From Avena insularis (lineage: Eukaryota > Streptophyta > Magnoliopsida > Poales > Poaceae): a stretch of DNA of 64,000 bases. The stretch covers positions 524,412,293-524,476,292 of the forward strand of contig CM042690.1 in assembly GCA_023614405.1 (NCBI GenBank), given 5' to 3'. The position numbers and the translations under genes are program-made. The notes beneath the pieces were generated by a model that saw only the letters and a program-made list of their open reading frames with translations, was not told where the DNA came from and ran no database searches. Below are positions 52,877-63,265 of the stretch, piece after piece (within the stretch, counting starts at the first letter, position 1; every line of letters begins with the position of its first letter).

Positions 52877-54028
52877 TGGAGCATCCCAACGGTGGGCCGC
52901 ATTGCACTGTTCACGTCCGAATCAGTGTCCGCGGCTAGCGCAGGCCAAAAACGAGCTCCCAACGCGGGGAGGGGGGTTGTCCGCATACCCTGGACCGGCG
53001 CATTCGTGGCCCAATTCTGGGGCACGTTCGCGCTCGCCCGTGTCCGCGACGGACCGATTCGCGTCCACATTTGTCATTCATGGCCCGCTCATCAGCGTCA
53101 ATTCCCCACTTCTCCCCGCATCAAACTCGTAGGAAACTATGGACGCGCAGCAGCCGCCGCCCCTGCCCCCTCTTCTGGCCCCGTCCAACCTCTTCGCAAG
53201 CCCAAGAAAGAGCCAAGCGAGAAAATCAAGAAGAGGGCTAGCCGGCGCCACGGTCAAAATCGCGAGCGACCCAGTCAGCCACCGATGTTGCGCAGGTGTT
53301 GGAGTACCAGAAGATGGACGAGGTTCTTACCCAGGCTACCAACGTGGCCCTCGCTGCCCAGGCCCAGGCCATCACCGAGAAGCTCATCACGCATGGGGCT
53401 CCGAGCGCAGTCCTTGCTACCAACAACGCCTCCCTCCTCCACTCGGTAGCCACGAGTTCGGCAACATCCGTGACCACCCACCTTCTACAACGACGAGCAC
53501 CACCACCGCTCTGTTGGAGCAGGTGCCCGCTGGTGGTGCGCATGATTGCACCTCCTTTACTAGATGGCGCGAGAAATCGCCAGAGGTTGGCGAATCTGTG
53601 CCAACGACGCCATCTGGTACTGCTGCCCTTGACCTCAACAGGACACCGTTGCCCGATGAGTCATCGGTGGCCCCGTGCGACTGCACTACCGGCTAGACAC
53701 CAATGCCCCGCAACCCGTTCCCTGATATGTCCAAACCGGCATTCATCCGCGAGGTATGAACTATACCAACTCTATCTACATGTTTGGCCCTTGTGTTATC
53801 ATATTTTGTGGATGCTATATGTAATTGTGCTTAGGATATTGACGATGATGAAATGGAGACTCGACAAGATAGAGTCTCGATTGACCACGAGTCATTGTTT
53901 GAGGAAGAGCTCACCCATCGAATTTTCGGGTTTTTCTAGGAGGACTGGGGCATATACGGATGAGGAGGACATAGTCCTTTGCAATGCTTGGATGGAGATA
54001 GGCCAAGATCCAATATGCGGTGCCCAAC
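52877..54028 (+). mobile_element. PIF/Harbinger-type transposon relic
   Basis: Starts near GAGCATCCCAACGGTGGGCC, a text common at ends of grass Harbinger-type elements. The interval is much more GC-rich than its neighbours, especially 52900-53700. It contains a decayed ORF1. It ends where the 54029 LTR begins, so the transposase ORF and the right end are missing. Class is inferred from ORF1 and composition. Confidence 0.5.
53139..54028 (+). pseudogene. Harbinger ORF1 (Myb/SANT-like) relic
   Basis: The ATG at 53139 follows a GC-rich leader and opens a Pro/Ala/Ser-rich N-terminus. Further on, after frameshifts and stops, RRTGAYTDEEDIVLCNAWM is read at about 53938-53994 in phase 1, followed by EIGQDPICGAQ. 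This is the first helix region of the Myb/trihelix-type DNA-binding domain typical of PIF/Harbinger ORF1 proteins, which assist the transposase. The domain is cut by the LTR at 54029. A host trihelix gene remnant is a less likely alternative. Confidence 0.55.
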
Positions 54029-54978
54029 TGAACGGATAGAGATGTCGCCTAGAGGGGGGTGAATAGGCAATCTCAAAACTATTATGGTTTTGGCTTGATA
54101 GAGTACGGAATTAAACTAATGTTTATTTTACAAGGACAAAACCTAAATATACTAGGCTCAACTAAGTGCACCAGCAACAAGTTAAGCTAAGCAAGATAGC
54201 ACAAGATAAATATACCACAAGTGATAGGCAAGATATAAGTACTTCAAGCTCGATGGCTATCACAAGGAAAGTAAGCCGGGTATAGAGATAACCGAGGCAC
54301 GCAGAGACGAAGATGTTTTCCTGTGTTTTCTTACAAGTAAGGTACGTCACGTTGGAGAGGTGTGGGATTCCACAAAGGATTTTCCAACACCACGAAGGCT
54401 CACCTTCTTCTCCGAGTCTATCCCATGAAGTAATAGGCCCTTTCCTTGTGGCTAGCTTTTCCTCAACTCCAGAGATGGCAAGCTCCACAACCACTACACA
54501 AGCTCCACGAAGGAGAATTCCAGGTCTCTTCACAATCTTCCATGATGAGGACACCGTGGCACCAACCGCCAAGCCAACTAGGAGGTCACCCTCCAAGAGT
54601 AACAAGCTCATAGTCTCTCACTCGAACAAATCGTAATGGAGAGCTCAACACTTATGCAAGAATGCAAAACAAGAACACCAAGGGTGAAAATCCCTCACTC
54701 TCAAATCCCACCAAAGAAACAAGTGTTAGGGAGGAATTAGAGAGGAAGAACAATGGAGGAAGTCAACCAATGACTCCAAGATCTAGATCTAGTGGGTTCC
54801 CCTCACTTCGAGGAGGAATTGATTGTTGGGGATTGTAGATCTAGATCTCCTCTTCAAAAGCCCTCAAAAAGATGCAAAAATCATAGGAGAGAAGGAAGAG
54901 GAATCAAGCTCAAAGGGGTCAATAATGGTGGTCAAAAACATGCTAAAGAACCCTAGAACTTTGGGGAAGAATCCCCCC

Positions 54979-54985
54979 TTTTATA
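54979..54985 (-). promoter_or_regulatory. TATA box in the truncated element's LTR
   Basis: TATAAAA on the - strand in the context GGGGTATAAAAGGGGGG, with CCGG-rich sequence at 55030-55180 upstream in transcription direction. Confidence 0.6.
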
Positions 54986-55270
54986 CCCCTTCAAGGGGGA
55001 TAACCGTTGGACACAAAACAAGCTGGACGAACGCGTTCCGGTGGGGAAACTCCGGAATTTCCGGTCGACCAGAAAAATTCCAGTCAAAACCGAAACAGCA
55101 AACAGAACAGTTTTTCGGCGGTTTGCCAGAAATTTCGGCCCCAGAACCGGCGCCGCCGGAATTCCCGCCGGAATCAAAACAGGCACACGAATACGGCGAT
55201 AACTTTTGCGTCCGGACTCGGATTTTAGCAAACTTTGGCTCTTTGAAAAGCTAAGAACAATATCTATCTA

Positions 55271-55527
55271 CTCCCTCCATCCCAAGGCTTAAGGCATATG
55301 GCTTTTTTGAAAAGTCAAGCCATGTAAAGTTTGACCAAACTTTTAGAAAAAACTATCAAGAACTATTATATTATATGGATACCATGTGAAAATATGTTTC
55401 GTGACATATGAAACAATATGGATTACGTAGTGTAAATATTATTATTTTTCTCTAAAAACTTGGTCAAATTTTAGTTGGTTTGACTTTTGAAAAAATGTAT
55501 ATGTCTTAAGACTTGGGATGGAGGTAG
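55271..55527. mobile_element. Stowaway-like MITE, 257 bp, inside an LTR
   Basis: Terminal inverted repeats CTCCCTCCATCCCAAG and CTTGGGATGGAGGTAG (one mismatch), TA duplications at 55269-55270 and 55528-55529. The interior has no coding frame. It lies inside the 54029-56760 LTR and is absent from the two related LTRs. Confidence 0.9.
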
Positions 55528-56760
55528 TATTAGAGAGTAGAAAACCCAAGAAAGAGAAAGAGGTAAAGAACCAAATAAGGTGAGGTATGAAACCTCCCTA
55601 ACAACAAACCGGTAAAACCTCTAAACTCAAAAATGCAATAGAAGATGCATACGAATTCCGTTTTCGATGAACTTGGGCTTGTTGAAGAGGTAGCAACAAG
55701 CTCAAAAACCTCACACAAAGAAACACCAACAAGCAACAAGATAGGGAGAAGCAAAGTATGCAAAGGTTTGATCTCCCTAAGACGATGTGATCAAGTTATC
55801 CAACCGGAAGCCCCTCTTGATAGTGCAGCTATCTATCCTATAACCCAGTCTCCCAACAACCACCTTGAGACTGGTAAAAGGAAAACCTAGCAAGGTCATA
55901 CCTTTGCCTTGCGCATCCCGCTTGATCTTGATGACAACGCTTCAAGCTCCATCCAAGCCAGAATGCATTACTTGATCATTGTTGCTTCGTGAAGACTCAT
56001 AATTTGCTCCACCATACACCACTATGGGATAGCTTCATTAAGACACATCTTCACATGTCCATTATCACCAATATGGACAGCAAGCTTCAAGCAAATGATC
56101 TTCTCGAGATGCTTATCTTGAACTTGCCCTTCTCAACCTTGATGACGATCACCACTTGATGTCATCCTCTCATGGGCTATATGAGATCTTCACTTTTGAA
56201 GCATGCCCATGGAAAGATAGCTATCCCATATAGAAAACACAAAGGCACATATACAATGGGTTAGTTCATGATGCATAATTGACAAGGCTTACCATACCAC
56301 AAGATCCATGTGGTACATTCTTTATGCTTCATGTGTTGACCAACTTGAAATCACTCTTCACTCTTTGTATTGGTTAACCAAGTATCTTCTCATGCTCCAT
56401 CTCAATATCTTGAGGTACTTAATAAACTCTTCATTTGATTACATGCTCTAAATCTTAGTAAACCATAGCTCAACTAATGAGGCTTATCATGACACCGACT
56501 TAGACCATATCTTGAGTTCTTCTATTGAGATCACACTCTCAAGATCTTGATCATATCATATTCTTCTCTTCAACTCGATGATCTTGATGCCAATACTCAA
56601 GGTATATCTTTATCTTCATGGCATCCATACTTGAATCCAACACATGGACTACAAGCATGACCTATGGAATATTCCTTCATATAAAACTCAAAAAAAATAT
56701 TAGTCCATAGGGATTGTCATTAATCACCAAAAACACACATAGGGGCAATTACACTTTTGA

Positions 56761-56775
56761 TATCCCCCATTTTGG
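56761..56775 (-). promoter_or_regulatory. Polypurine tract of the truncated element
   Basis: On the - strand CCAAAATGGGGGATA adjoins the LTR, as in the complete relative at 35623. Confidence 0.7.
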
Positions 56776-58035
56776 TAATTGATGACAATCACAACAAGAG
56801 GGTTTCTACAATGAATATTAGAAACAAGTATGCAGCTTATCCGAGAATAAGTTGTATACAAGAGGTTGTATTTGATATGGTTAAGTAACACAAAGATATT
56901 AGCCCATATCAAAACCGATTCTACTCACACAAACTACAACTAATGTAGGAGATGTGAGTAGAACCAACATATATAGAGCAAACTCCCCCACAATATATGC
57001 ATGTGTGATGAACTTGAATTCCATTGCATGCATTGTCAAGCATAACCTTTGGGAGAGTTTCCACTATATATTCAACCATGCAAAACATAATAAAGATGAA
57101 ATGCATGAAAGGAAAACACTTAAGAACAAACCAATCTTAAGTACAAAACCATTTCACTTAAACCCTCTAAACTTCTCCCCCATTAACAACAAGTGCCAAA
57201 ATGGATGACAAGGTTAGAAGGACAATATAGTATGAGTTCATACCCAAGGTGTGCATTACTCGTAATATGAGTGAAATCATATGCACATATCCAATGACGA
57301 ATACTTGGAGGAAATCAAACTATATTGTGGATCCAAGATTGATAAAAGGATAACAAGGTGAAGAAACTTCAATGGATGAAGCAAGCGATCAAAAGATCCA
57401 AATAATCAAATGGACAAATAGTGCTCTAAATGAAATAAGGAAGCTCACCAAGGTTCGTGCATAAATTAGTTGTTTCATTTGAATACAATATGCACAAACA
57501 TGGAATCCTCACTCCCTCTATATAATTTAGAAGACAACTAAGATACAAGTAGTATAGATATAAATCAATACAATTGTCAAGACAAGCTTAAGTCCAAAAG
57601 AAACCGAATATGAGATATGAGTGCGTGAATATGCAATAAAAGTAAACCGAGCACTCATAAATCAAGACCTTGCCAATACCATTAAAAACCAAGAGGATAA
57701 GAGAGATGGTCGGCAAAGAGCGAGGATATCAAGGCGAGAGATTAACACTCTCATGTATATAAGTTTCTAAGTGGGCAAAACATGAGAATAATCCATAAAG
57801 AAACATCCACACACATAAGAGGTTAATAGAAATAAGAAAACATGATATCCAAGAGGAAGTCATGAGATATACCAAAAAAATATTTTTCTTAAGTGCATAT
57901 ATAGCTCAAGGCTCTATTTTCTCTTATGGTATATCAATACACTTCACCAAAAAAAACCTCAAAAAGATCACAACTAACACTAAGGGAACTAATGCTAGCT
58001 GGGATATTTTGAGAAAGGAAACAAGTATCAAAAGG
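56776..58035 (-). other. Internal 3' non-coding remnant of the truncated element
   Basis: AT-rich and colinear with 35638-36911, including the polypurine-like CTTCTCCCCCATTAAC at 57172. No protein-coding potential seen. Confidence 0.65.
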
Positions 58036-58626
58036 AAGGATTCATCACCGCAATATCGTCCACATATGCATGTACATTGCATCTGATTTGATCATGGAGG
58101 CAACGCTGCATAGTGCGCTGGTACGTAGCTCCTGCCTTCTTGAGCCCACAGGGCATCGTAACAAAGCAGAAGGTTCCGAAGAGGGTTATGAATGAAATTT
58201 TGACTTTGTCAGATTCCTTCACCCGGATTTGATGATAACCGGAATATGCGTCAAGAAAACATAGGAGTTCCGAGCCTGTCGTAGAATCGATAACTTGATC
58301 AATCCTAGACAGAGCGAACGGATCTTTGGGACAAGCCTTGTTCAAGGCAGTATAACCAACACACATCCTTAAATCAGTGGTGTCCTTTTTAGGGACCATT
58401 ACAGGATTGGCCGACCACTCAGTGTGGATGACTTCTTCTATGAATCCGGCTAACTCGAGTCGGGCTAGTTCCTTAGCTATTGCCTTACGCTTTTCATCGC
58501 CAAAACATCATAGGGACTATTTGACGGGTTTAGTGTTCGGGTGTATATTTAGAGAGTGCTCGGCAAGTTCCCTAGGTACTCCGGCCATGTCAGATGGCTG
58601 CCATGCGAAGATATCTTGATTTGCTT
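58036..58626 (-). pseudogene. Reverse transcriptase N-terminal half, truncated
   Basis: RNA-directed DNA polymerase of the - strand element. In the frame ending at 58399, FLDAYSGYHQI carries the motif A Asp (residue 50) and AYVDD (residues 111-115) is the intact catalytic box. The approach region (WQPSDMAGVPRELAEHSL, 58550-58603) is upstream in the same phase, with stops at about 58515-58530. Sequence similarity stops about four residues after YVDD at the junction with the other element, so the thumb, RNase H and integrase are gone. Confidence 0.8.
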
Positions 58627-59083
58627 GGAGGAACTTGACGAGCGTGCTTTCCTATGTGCTATCTAGGCCTACGCCTATCTGGGTCACCTTGGAGGGGTCA
58701 TCATCCTTCAACGGCGTCTTCTTCGTCTCTTCCGATGCCTTGAACTCCGGATTCGGCTTTGTCACCTCCTTCTTCGTCGCGGGCATCTCGGACGGATCAA
58801 TGGTTTTCTTGATCTCCTGGTACTCCTGGGCGTGCAGCACAGCTTCAGCAAAGGCGTCATTTCTGTCCTCGCACTCTCACGCCTTCTTCGGGTCTCCCTT
58901 GATGGTGATCACGCCGTTGGGACCTAGAATTTTCATCATATTGTAAATGTAATACGGACGAGCCATAAAAGCCCAGTAAGCCGGACGTCTGAATATAGCA
59001 TGGTACGTGCTCTTGAATGGGACCACTTCGAAGGAAAGTGCTTCCGTCCGATAGTTCTTTGGAGTTCGAAAGGTCATATCCAA
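58627..59083 (-). pseudogene. Protease-RT linker of the Tat-like pol
   Basis: Same phase as the flanking domains. It includes RTPKNYRTEALSFEVVPF (protease C-terminal region) near 59014-59067 and an acidic/Lys-rich linker (58660-58840). In-frame stops include one at about 58650. Decayed. Confidence 0.6.
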
Positions 59084-59089
59084 AGTGAT

Positions 59090-59671
59090 TTATCCTAAGG
59101 AATTTGCTTGTCTTCCTGGGACAACTCCGTGAAAGATCACAGAGGTGTAATTCAGTTGGGTCTCCGAGATCTTCATCCAGCGTAGCGTTTCAACATATAG
59201 AATGTTAATTCTGCTGCCATCGTCCATGAGAGTCTTGGAGAAACCATAGCCGTCAATAAGTGGATTAACGACTAAGGTGTATTTTCCTCGCCTGTGCAAC
59301 TTAGGCGAATGATCAGCATGGTCAAAGGTGATTGCCACTTCCGACCAGTCCAAGAATTGGGGGATAGCCAGAACAGTCGCATTGAGCTCATGTAGAACTG
59401 CTTTCTTGACCTTAGTTGGTTGAGATCCAAGGAAGGTGACGTAAGTGTGTTTCTTTGTTGGGAAGTTTTTCTTCCCTTCCGGCTTGGGATTTGAAGCATC
59501 GGCTTCCTCCATGTTAGAATCTTCCTTGGTCTCTTTATCTTTTTCGAGATTCTTCTTTCCCTTCTTCCGCTTAGCCCTGTAGCCAGCAGTATCATCTTTC
59601 TTGATGTTGTCATTAAAACGACACTCGATGTTTGTGTGAGACGAGCCTCCATTGGCATCTAAGTGATGCAC
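59090..59671 (-). pseudogene. gag C-terminus and aspartic protease of the Tat-like element
   Basis: A 193-codon frame. Residues 30-75 are extremely Lys/Glu-rich. A strand-turn region follows and then LMDDGSRINILYVETL, where DDGS (residues 150-153, about 59213-59224) stands for the D-[GT]-G-[ST] protease active site. Protease would cut the polyprotein. The frame ends at a stop after GRQANSLG and continues in the same phase to 59083. Confidence 0.7.
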
Positions 59672-59716
59672 ACATGGGTTATTGGCAATGTTGGCCCAGG
59701 AGTAGGTTTTGCCAGG

Positions 59717-60547
59717 TTACTGGTCTCCTCTACCTCGGACTCTTGATGTTCCACGACCGCATCCGCTGCCACTGCCGCGCCCTTCTCGTCCTCCAGACCT
59801 GAAAGTAGCAGTGACCACTGCCGTTTCCGCGTTGGGTTTTTCTTCCGAGGTATTCTTACGTTTCTGAGCTTGCTGATTTGGTTGTTTTGCTGACTGTGGC
59901 ATAGCTAGGGCGTTCAGTAATCCCTCTACGTCGTCGTCAGCATCTGCATACTTGCTCGCTGTTTTTATCATCTCTCCCAAATTAGTTACCTTGTCGCACT
60001 TCAAGCGATGACGTAGTAAACCAATTGGGAGTCTTGCAATGAAAGCTTCAATCGCAGTTTGGTCATTTACCCCTTCACAGGAGTTCTTAGTGTTGATCCA
60101 TCGTCCGAGATAATCTCGGCAAGTTTCTCTGGCTTTCTAGGTGCAACGTTGTAGGTCTCCTACCGTACAGGTCCTCCGTTATGTGCCTTCGAAATTCCAA
60201 AGAATGCGCTTTGCATGTCATACCAGTTGTGGATGGTGTTCTCCGGAAGTTCATTGAGCTATGATCGTGCCGTCTTCCGCAACATGAGTGGGAGATATCA
60301 GGTTGCGACCAGGCTGTTTTCGCCTTTGGCGATGCAGCAAGCTTGGAAAAAAATCCTGGAGCCAAGTATTTGGCCGAGCTATATTGTCGTAGGCTTGGAT
60401 GTGTCTTGCGATAGCGAATCCTTCCGGGAATTTTGTTGCTCTTATGCGTGGTCCGAAGCATTTTGGACCCACGTATATATCATCGTTTTCGTAGTGTCGC
60501 ACCTCTATATTGGAATTAATCATGTGCCTCGCGTCACTTGGGGACAT
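59717..60547 (-). pseudogene. gag capsid region of the Tat-like element
   Basis: Capsid core readable as FGPRIRATKFPEGFAIARHI at about 60395-60454 and, after a region of frameshift and stops (60087-60250), KCDKVTNLGEMIKTASKYAD (59940-59999). The end is Arg/Gly-rich (GGREGRGSGSGCGRG), possibly RNA-binding in place of a zinc knuckle. Both ends are in the main phase. The middle is shifted, with IHNWYDMQSAF-like text appearing only in another phase. Confidence 0.7.
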
Positions 60548-60553
60548 AGATCA

Positions 60554-62730
60554 TCATGATTGACGGTTATGGCTGTGGTGCCTTGGAGCCGGACTTCGGC
60601 TTCTGCCACCACCACCTCCTCCGCCACGACGCCCTCCTTGGCCTCCTTGGGAGCCGTTGTGATGGCTACTTGGTGGAGAAGGTGGAGCAGTTGGATTGTT
60701 TCGGGCTGATCGCCGGCCTCCGTCCAGAGTGTCATTATTCCTGCTCCGGGGAGGGTCTTCATTATGGCGAGCCCCCTGCCGGCTTGACTCGGCGTGGTGT
60801 CCGTCATTCCTTCGTTCGCCATTCCCATTGCGGTGGGGTTCAGCTGGACGGCTTGTATGCCTAGGAGGTGGCATTCTTTGTGGGTCCTCCTCCCGACGCT
60901 TCTCTTTGTCTTCTTTCCTGTGATCATTCGACTCTCGCCGGGGAGGATTCTTTGGATACAGGGCAGTGATCGCCTCTTGCTCGGCGGCTGGAGCAACGTT
61001 GCACCAATCACGTGTAGCTCTGTGATGTTGTCCTGAAGATCCAGTTCTTGAGTAATTGTCTTCTCGACGGTCAGAACGGTGATGCTGTTCTGGAGCCTGC
61101 TGGGGTCTTACATCGTTCCAGGCCAGATCCGTGCAACATTGGTAGGATTGAGAGACCAGTCCTCCGCTGCCGGATTTCGCGGCCTTCTGCTGTTCCAGAC
61201 CTTTGGTGAGTAGCTTGATGCCCAATTGAACCTGTTCCGGGCCTAGATTATTTGCCAGGATGTCTCGAGCAGCGGCAATGTTTTGCACTGGTGTTGGATA
61301 CACCAGATCTCCCTTGCTATCGAGCCGAGGCATCCTTGGATCTCCCTCAAAGAGAACCTTGCGTACTTCCGGAAATTGATTGTCATGTGTATGTCGTTTC
61401 CGGTTCTTCTGATGTTGCAGAGAGATGAGCTTCTCCGCCTTGGCCATGTGCTTCTTCTCTTCCTCGATGTTTTTAGCCTCATCCAGAAGTACTTTGCAAC
61501 GCGCTTCTAGGGCTTGGGCCCTTTCGTCCGATTCCGCAATAGTTAGTTCTGCTGCAGTAGGGATAGGTGTGGTTAATGCAGCATCGATGAGTTTACGGGA
61601 ACCTACGGTGACTACGAATCCATCCACCGATTCTTCTTTGGGCTTGTCTAGGATAAGTGCTCCATCCGAGTCTTCCTCGTATTCCTCGGCAATCACCTCC
61701 TCTGCCGGAAGTTCTTTTGCCGGGGTCTTGTTCTTCTTGTTCCTCTTCTTTGCCTTCTTGGCAGCGCCGGTAGCAAAGATGGCATTGGGTCCGTTTCCCG
61801 GAGTCAAGCTCTAATCGGTACTTTCGGACATCTGGACCTCGGGATTATCTCCGATATCCATGTCATCCTGCGCTTTAGGAGAGTTTTCCCCGGGTCCTTC
61901 ATCCATGGCTTCTCCTTTTTCTGTAGCTTTGGACTTGTACTCCTCTTCATGCCCCACGGAGAACTTTCGGAAATCCGCTGACGTCATCGAGTCATCCGAG
62001 GATGCGGGTAAGTCGGTGTTTGTTCCGATCGCCTCCAGCACTGAGTCAGTGTTGTCTCCAGCATCGGTAGAGCCAGATCTGGATCCAATATATCTGATGA
62101 AGTGCGATGTGCGGGTCCTGAGGTAGTTATGGCTTTCCTCATGGGCTTCCTCGAAGATCTTGATGGTTTCGAGAACCTCGTCCATGCTTGCATCTTGCAT
62201 CATCATGCGCCTCAACGTGTGCCTCAGAAACAGTTGATCTGTTCCGGTGTTGGCAGAGCCGGAACCAAGGTTGTTGTTGTGATCCTCCTGGATTTCAACC
62301 TCAGCGGGTGGATCAATCTAGGATTCGGCCTCGCTAGGGAGATCCACTCTAGATTCGACTTGAACCGCAAGGTCTGCTTGAGGCTCGGATTTCTCCACTA
62401 TCTCCACAACGGGTGTGGGCTGGGTGGGATTAGGGTTTTCTAAGATTCGGAACTCTGCCGCCTCCGCAGACAAAGGGGACCCAGAAATTTCTTCTGCCTC
62501 TATCATCACCACTGGGGTGGGTGGGACAGGTTCAGCGAATCCGATGTACACATCGATCTCGCCGAAAGACATAATGGTATAGGCAGTCACGACCTCCCTA
62601 GACGGAATCCAGGTCTCGTCGATAACAATGAGAGGGACGTCACTAGTGTAGAGGACGCGACCGACAACGATAGTCTCGCTGATTCCAATTCTTGCAGATT
62701 CCGCTCGGAACACAGATCCGAAGCTCACTT
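60554..62730 (-). pseudogene. Leader ORF / gag N-terminal extension of the Tat-like element
   Basis: One phase from the primer binding site to 60554, with in-frame stops at 62318-62320 and 61811-61813 and a final TGA at 60554-60556. It is low in recognisable domains: acidic and Pro/Val-rich at first, then a Glu/Lys coiled-coil-like stretch (61400-61540), then a very basic Arg/His/Pro/Gly tail (60560-60960) with a Gly run and RSRSP. Tat/Retand elements often carry such long variable segments before the capsid core. The role is unknown. Confidence 0.55.
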
Positions 62731-62750
62731 GCCCCACGGTGGGCGCCAAT
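62731..62750 (-). promoter_or_regulatory. Primer binding site of the Tat-like element
   Basis: On the - strand ATTGGCGCCCACCGTGGGGC directly follows the CA end of the LTR. TGGCGCC-type sites are usual for plant Ty3/gypsy Tat elements. Confidence 0.8.
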
Positions 62751-63265
62751 TGTCGTCGGATTGATGACAAGTACGCCATGAGGGAGTCCTCGAGGCGTGT
62801 GGGAGAGAGGGGTGTGAGACGTATGGTGTTCTGGGACAGTGAGCACACAAGTTTACCCAGGTTCGAATCCGCCGGCTTTGGATGGATCCTACTCCTGCTA
62901 GCAATCCAGTAATACGGCAGAGCCGAAATATGGGTTACAAGGGGTTCACCTGTGCGAGTTGAGATTGTAGACTATTGTGTGGGTGCCCTAAAGGCTTTCC
63001 CTAGGACAGCTTATATAGATATCCGATCTAGGGTTTACAGGAGAGATCTATCCCGCTACGACTAAGAGTCGGTTACAGAGTACATCTTGGACTACAAGTA
63101 ACACTACGGGCCTATGTCGGTAAGTCTTCTGGGCCTTCCCATAGCCGGATTGGACTTTGTCTCTTCTCCGTGACTGGGCCGCCCGTGAAGCAAATCTCTA
63201 ACCCGAAGTGGGCCACCCTGGTCAGTGAGGCACAGTGAGGATACCCGGAAAGTATATCCCCAACA
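62751..63265 (-). repeat. 5' LTR of the Tat-like element, 515 bp
   Basis: On the - strand it runs from TGTTGGGGATATAC to CCGACGACA, followed by the primer binding site. CTAGT (63266-63270) would be its target duplication; the partner is not present because the element is truncated. Confidence 0.85.
63011..63017 (-). promoter_or_regulatory. TATA box in the Tat-like LTR
   Basis: TATATAA on the - strand, midway in the LTR (context ATCTATATAAGCTGTCC). Confidence 0.65.

Larger units (their letters stand above)
54029..56760 (-). repeat. 3' LTR of the truncated gag-only element
   Basis: Begins TGAACGG (degenerate TGAAAGG) and ends near CACTTTTGA. It is 2,732 bp long. Removing the 257-bp MITE and its TA duplication leaves 2,473 bp, close to the 2,489-bp LTRs of the complete relative. 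It carries the CTAGAGGGGGGTGAATAGG motif at 54049-54067. Confidence 0.8.
54029..58035 (-). mobile_element. Truncated relative of the gag-only element
   Basis: The 3' LTR (54029-56760), polypurine tract and first 1.27 kb of internal sequence of an element in - orientation. It is colinear with 33134-36911 of the complete element. Shared text includes AGAGCAAACTCCCCCACAAT (35755 and 56978) and GGAAACAAGTATCA (36898 and 58017). It stops near 58030, where Ty3/gypsy pol sequence starts. No gag is left. Confidence 0.8.
58036..63265 (-). mobile_element. Truncated Tat/Retand-like Ty3/gypsy retrotransposon
   Basis: On the - strand the order is 5' LTR (63265-62751), primer binding site, a long variable leader ORF, gag, protease and the first half of reverse transcriptase, which ends right after the YVDD box near 58045. 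RNase H, integrase and the 3' LTR are missing. Gag and pol wording (FGPRIRATKFPEGFAIARHI, LNKACPKDPFAL) and a primer site reading ATTGGCGCCCACC fit the Tat/Retand lineage. Almost the whole gag-pol lies in one phase, with decay mainly by nonsense codons. Confidence 0.8.

Noticed and set aside
52847..53449. 200-codon + strand frame beginning at 52847
   Set aside because: Starts in AT-rich flank and runs through the GC-rich Harbinger leader in a phase that does not carry the Myb-like motif.
60556..62443. Several + strand frames of 75-129 codons
   Set aside because: They lie opposite the Tat-like gag and leader ORF and reflect its biased composition.
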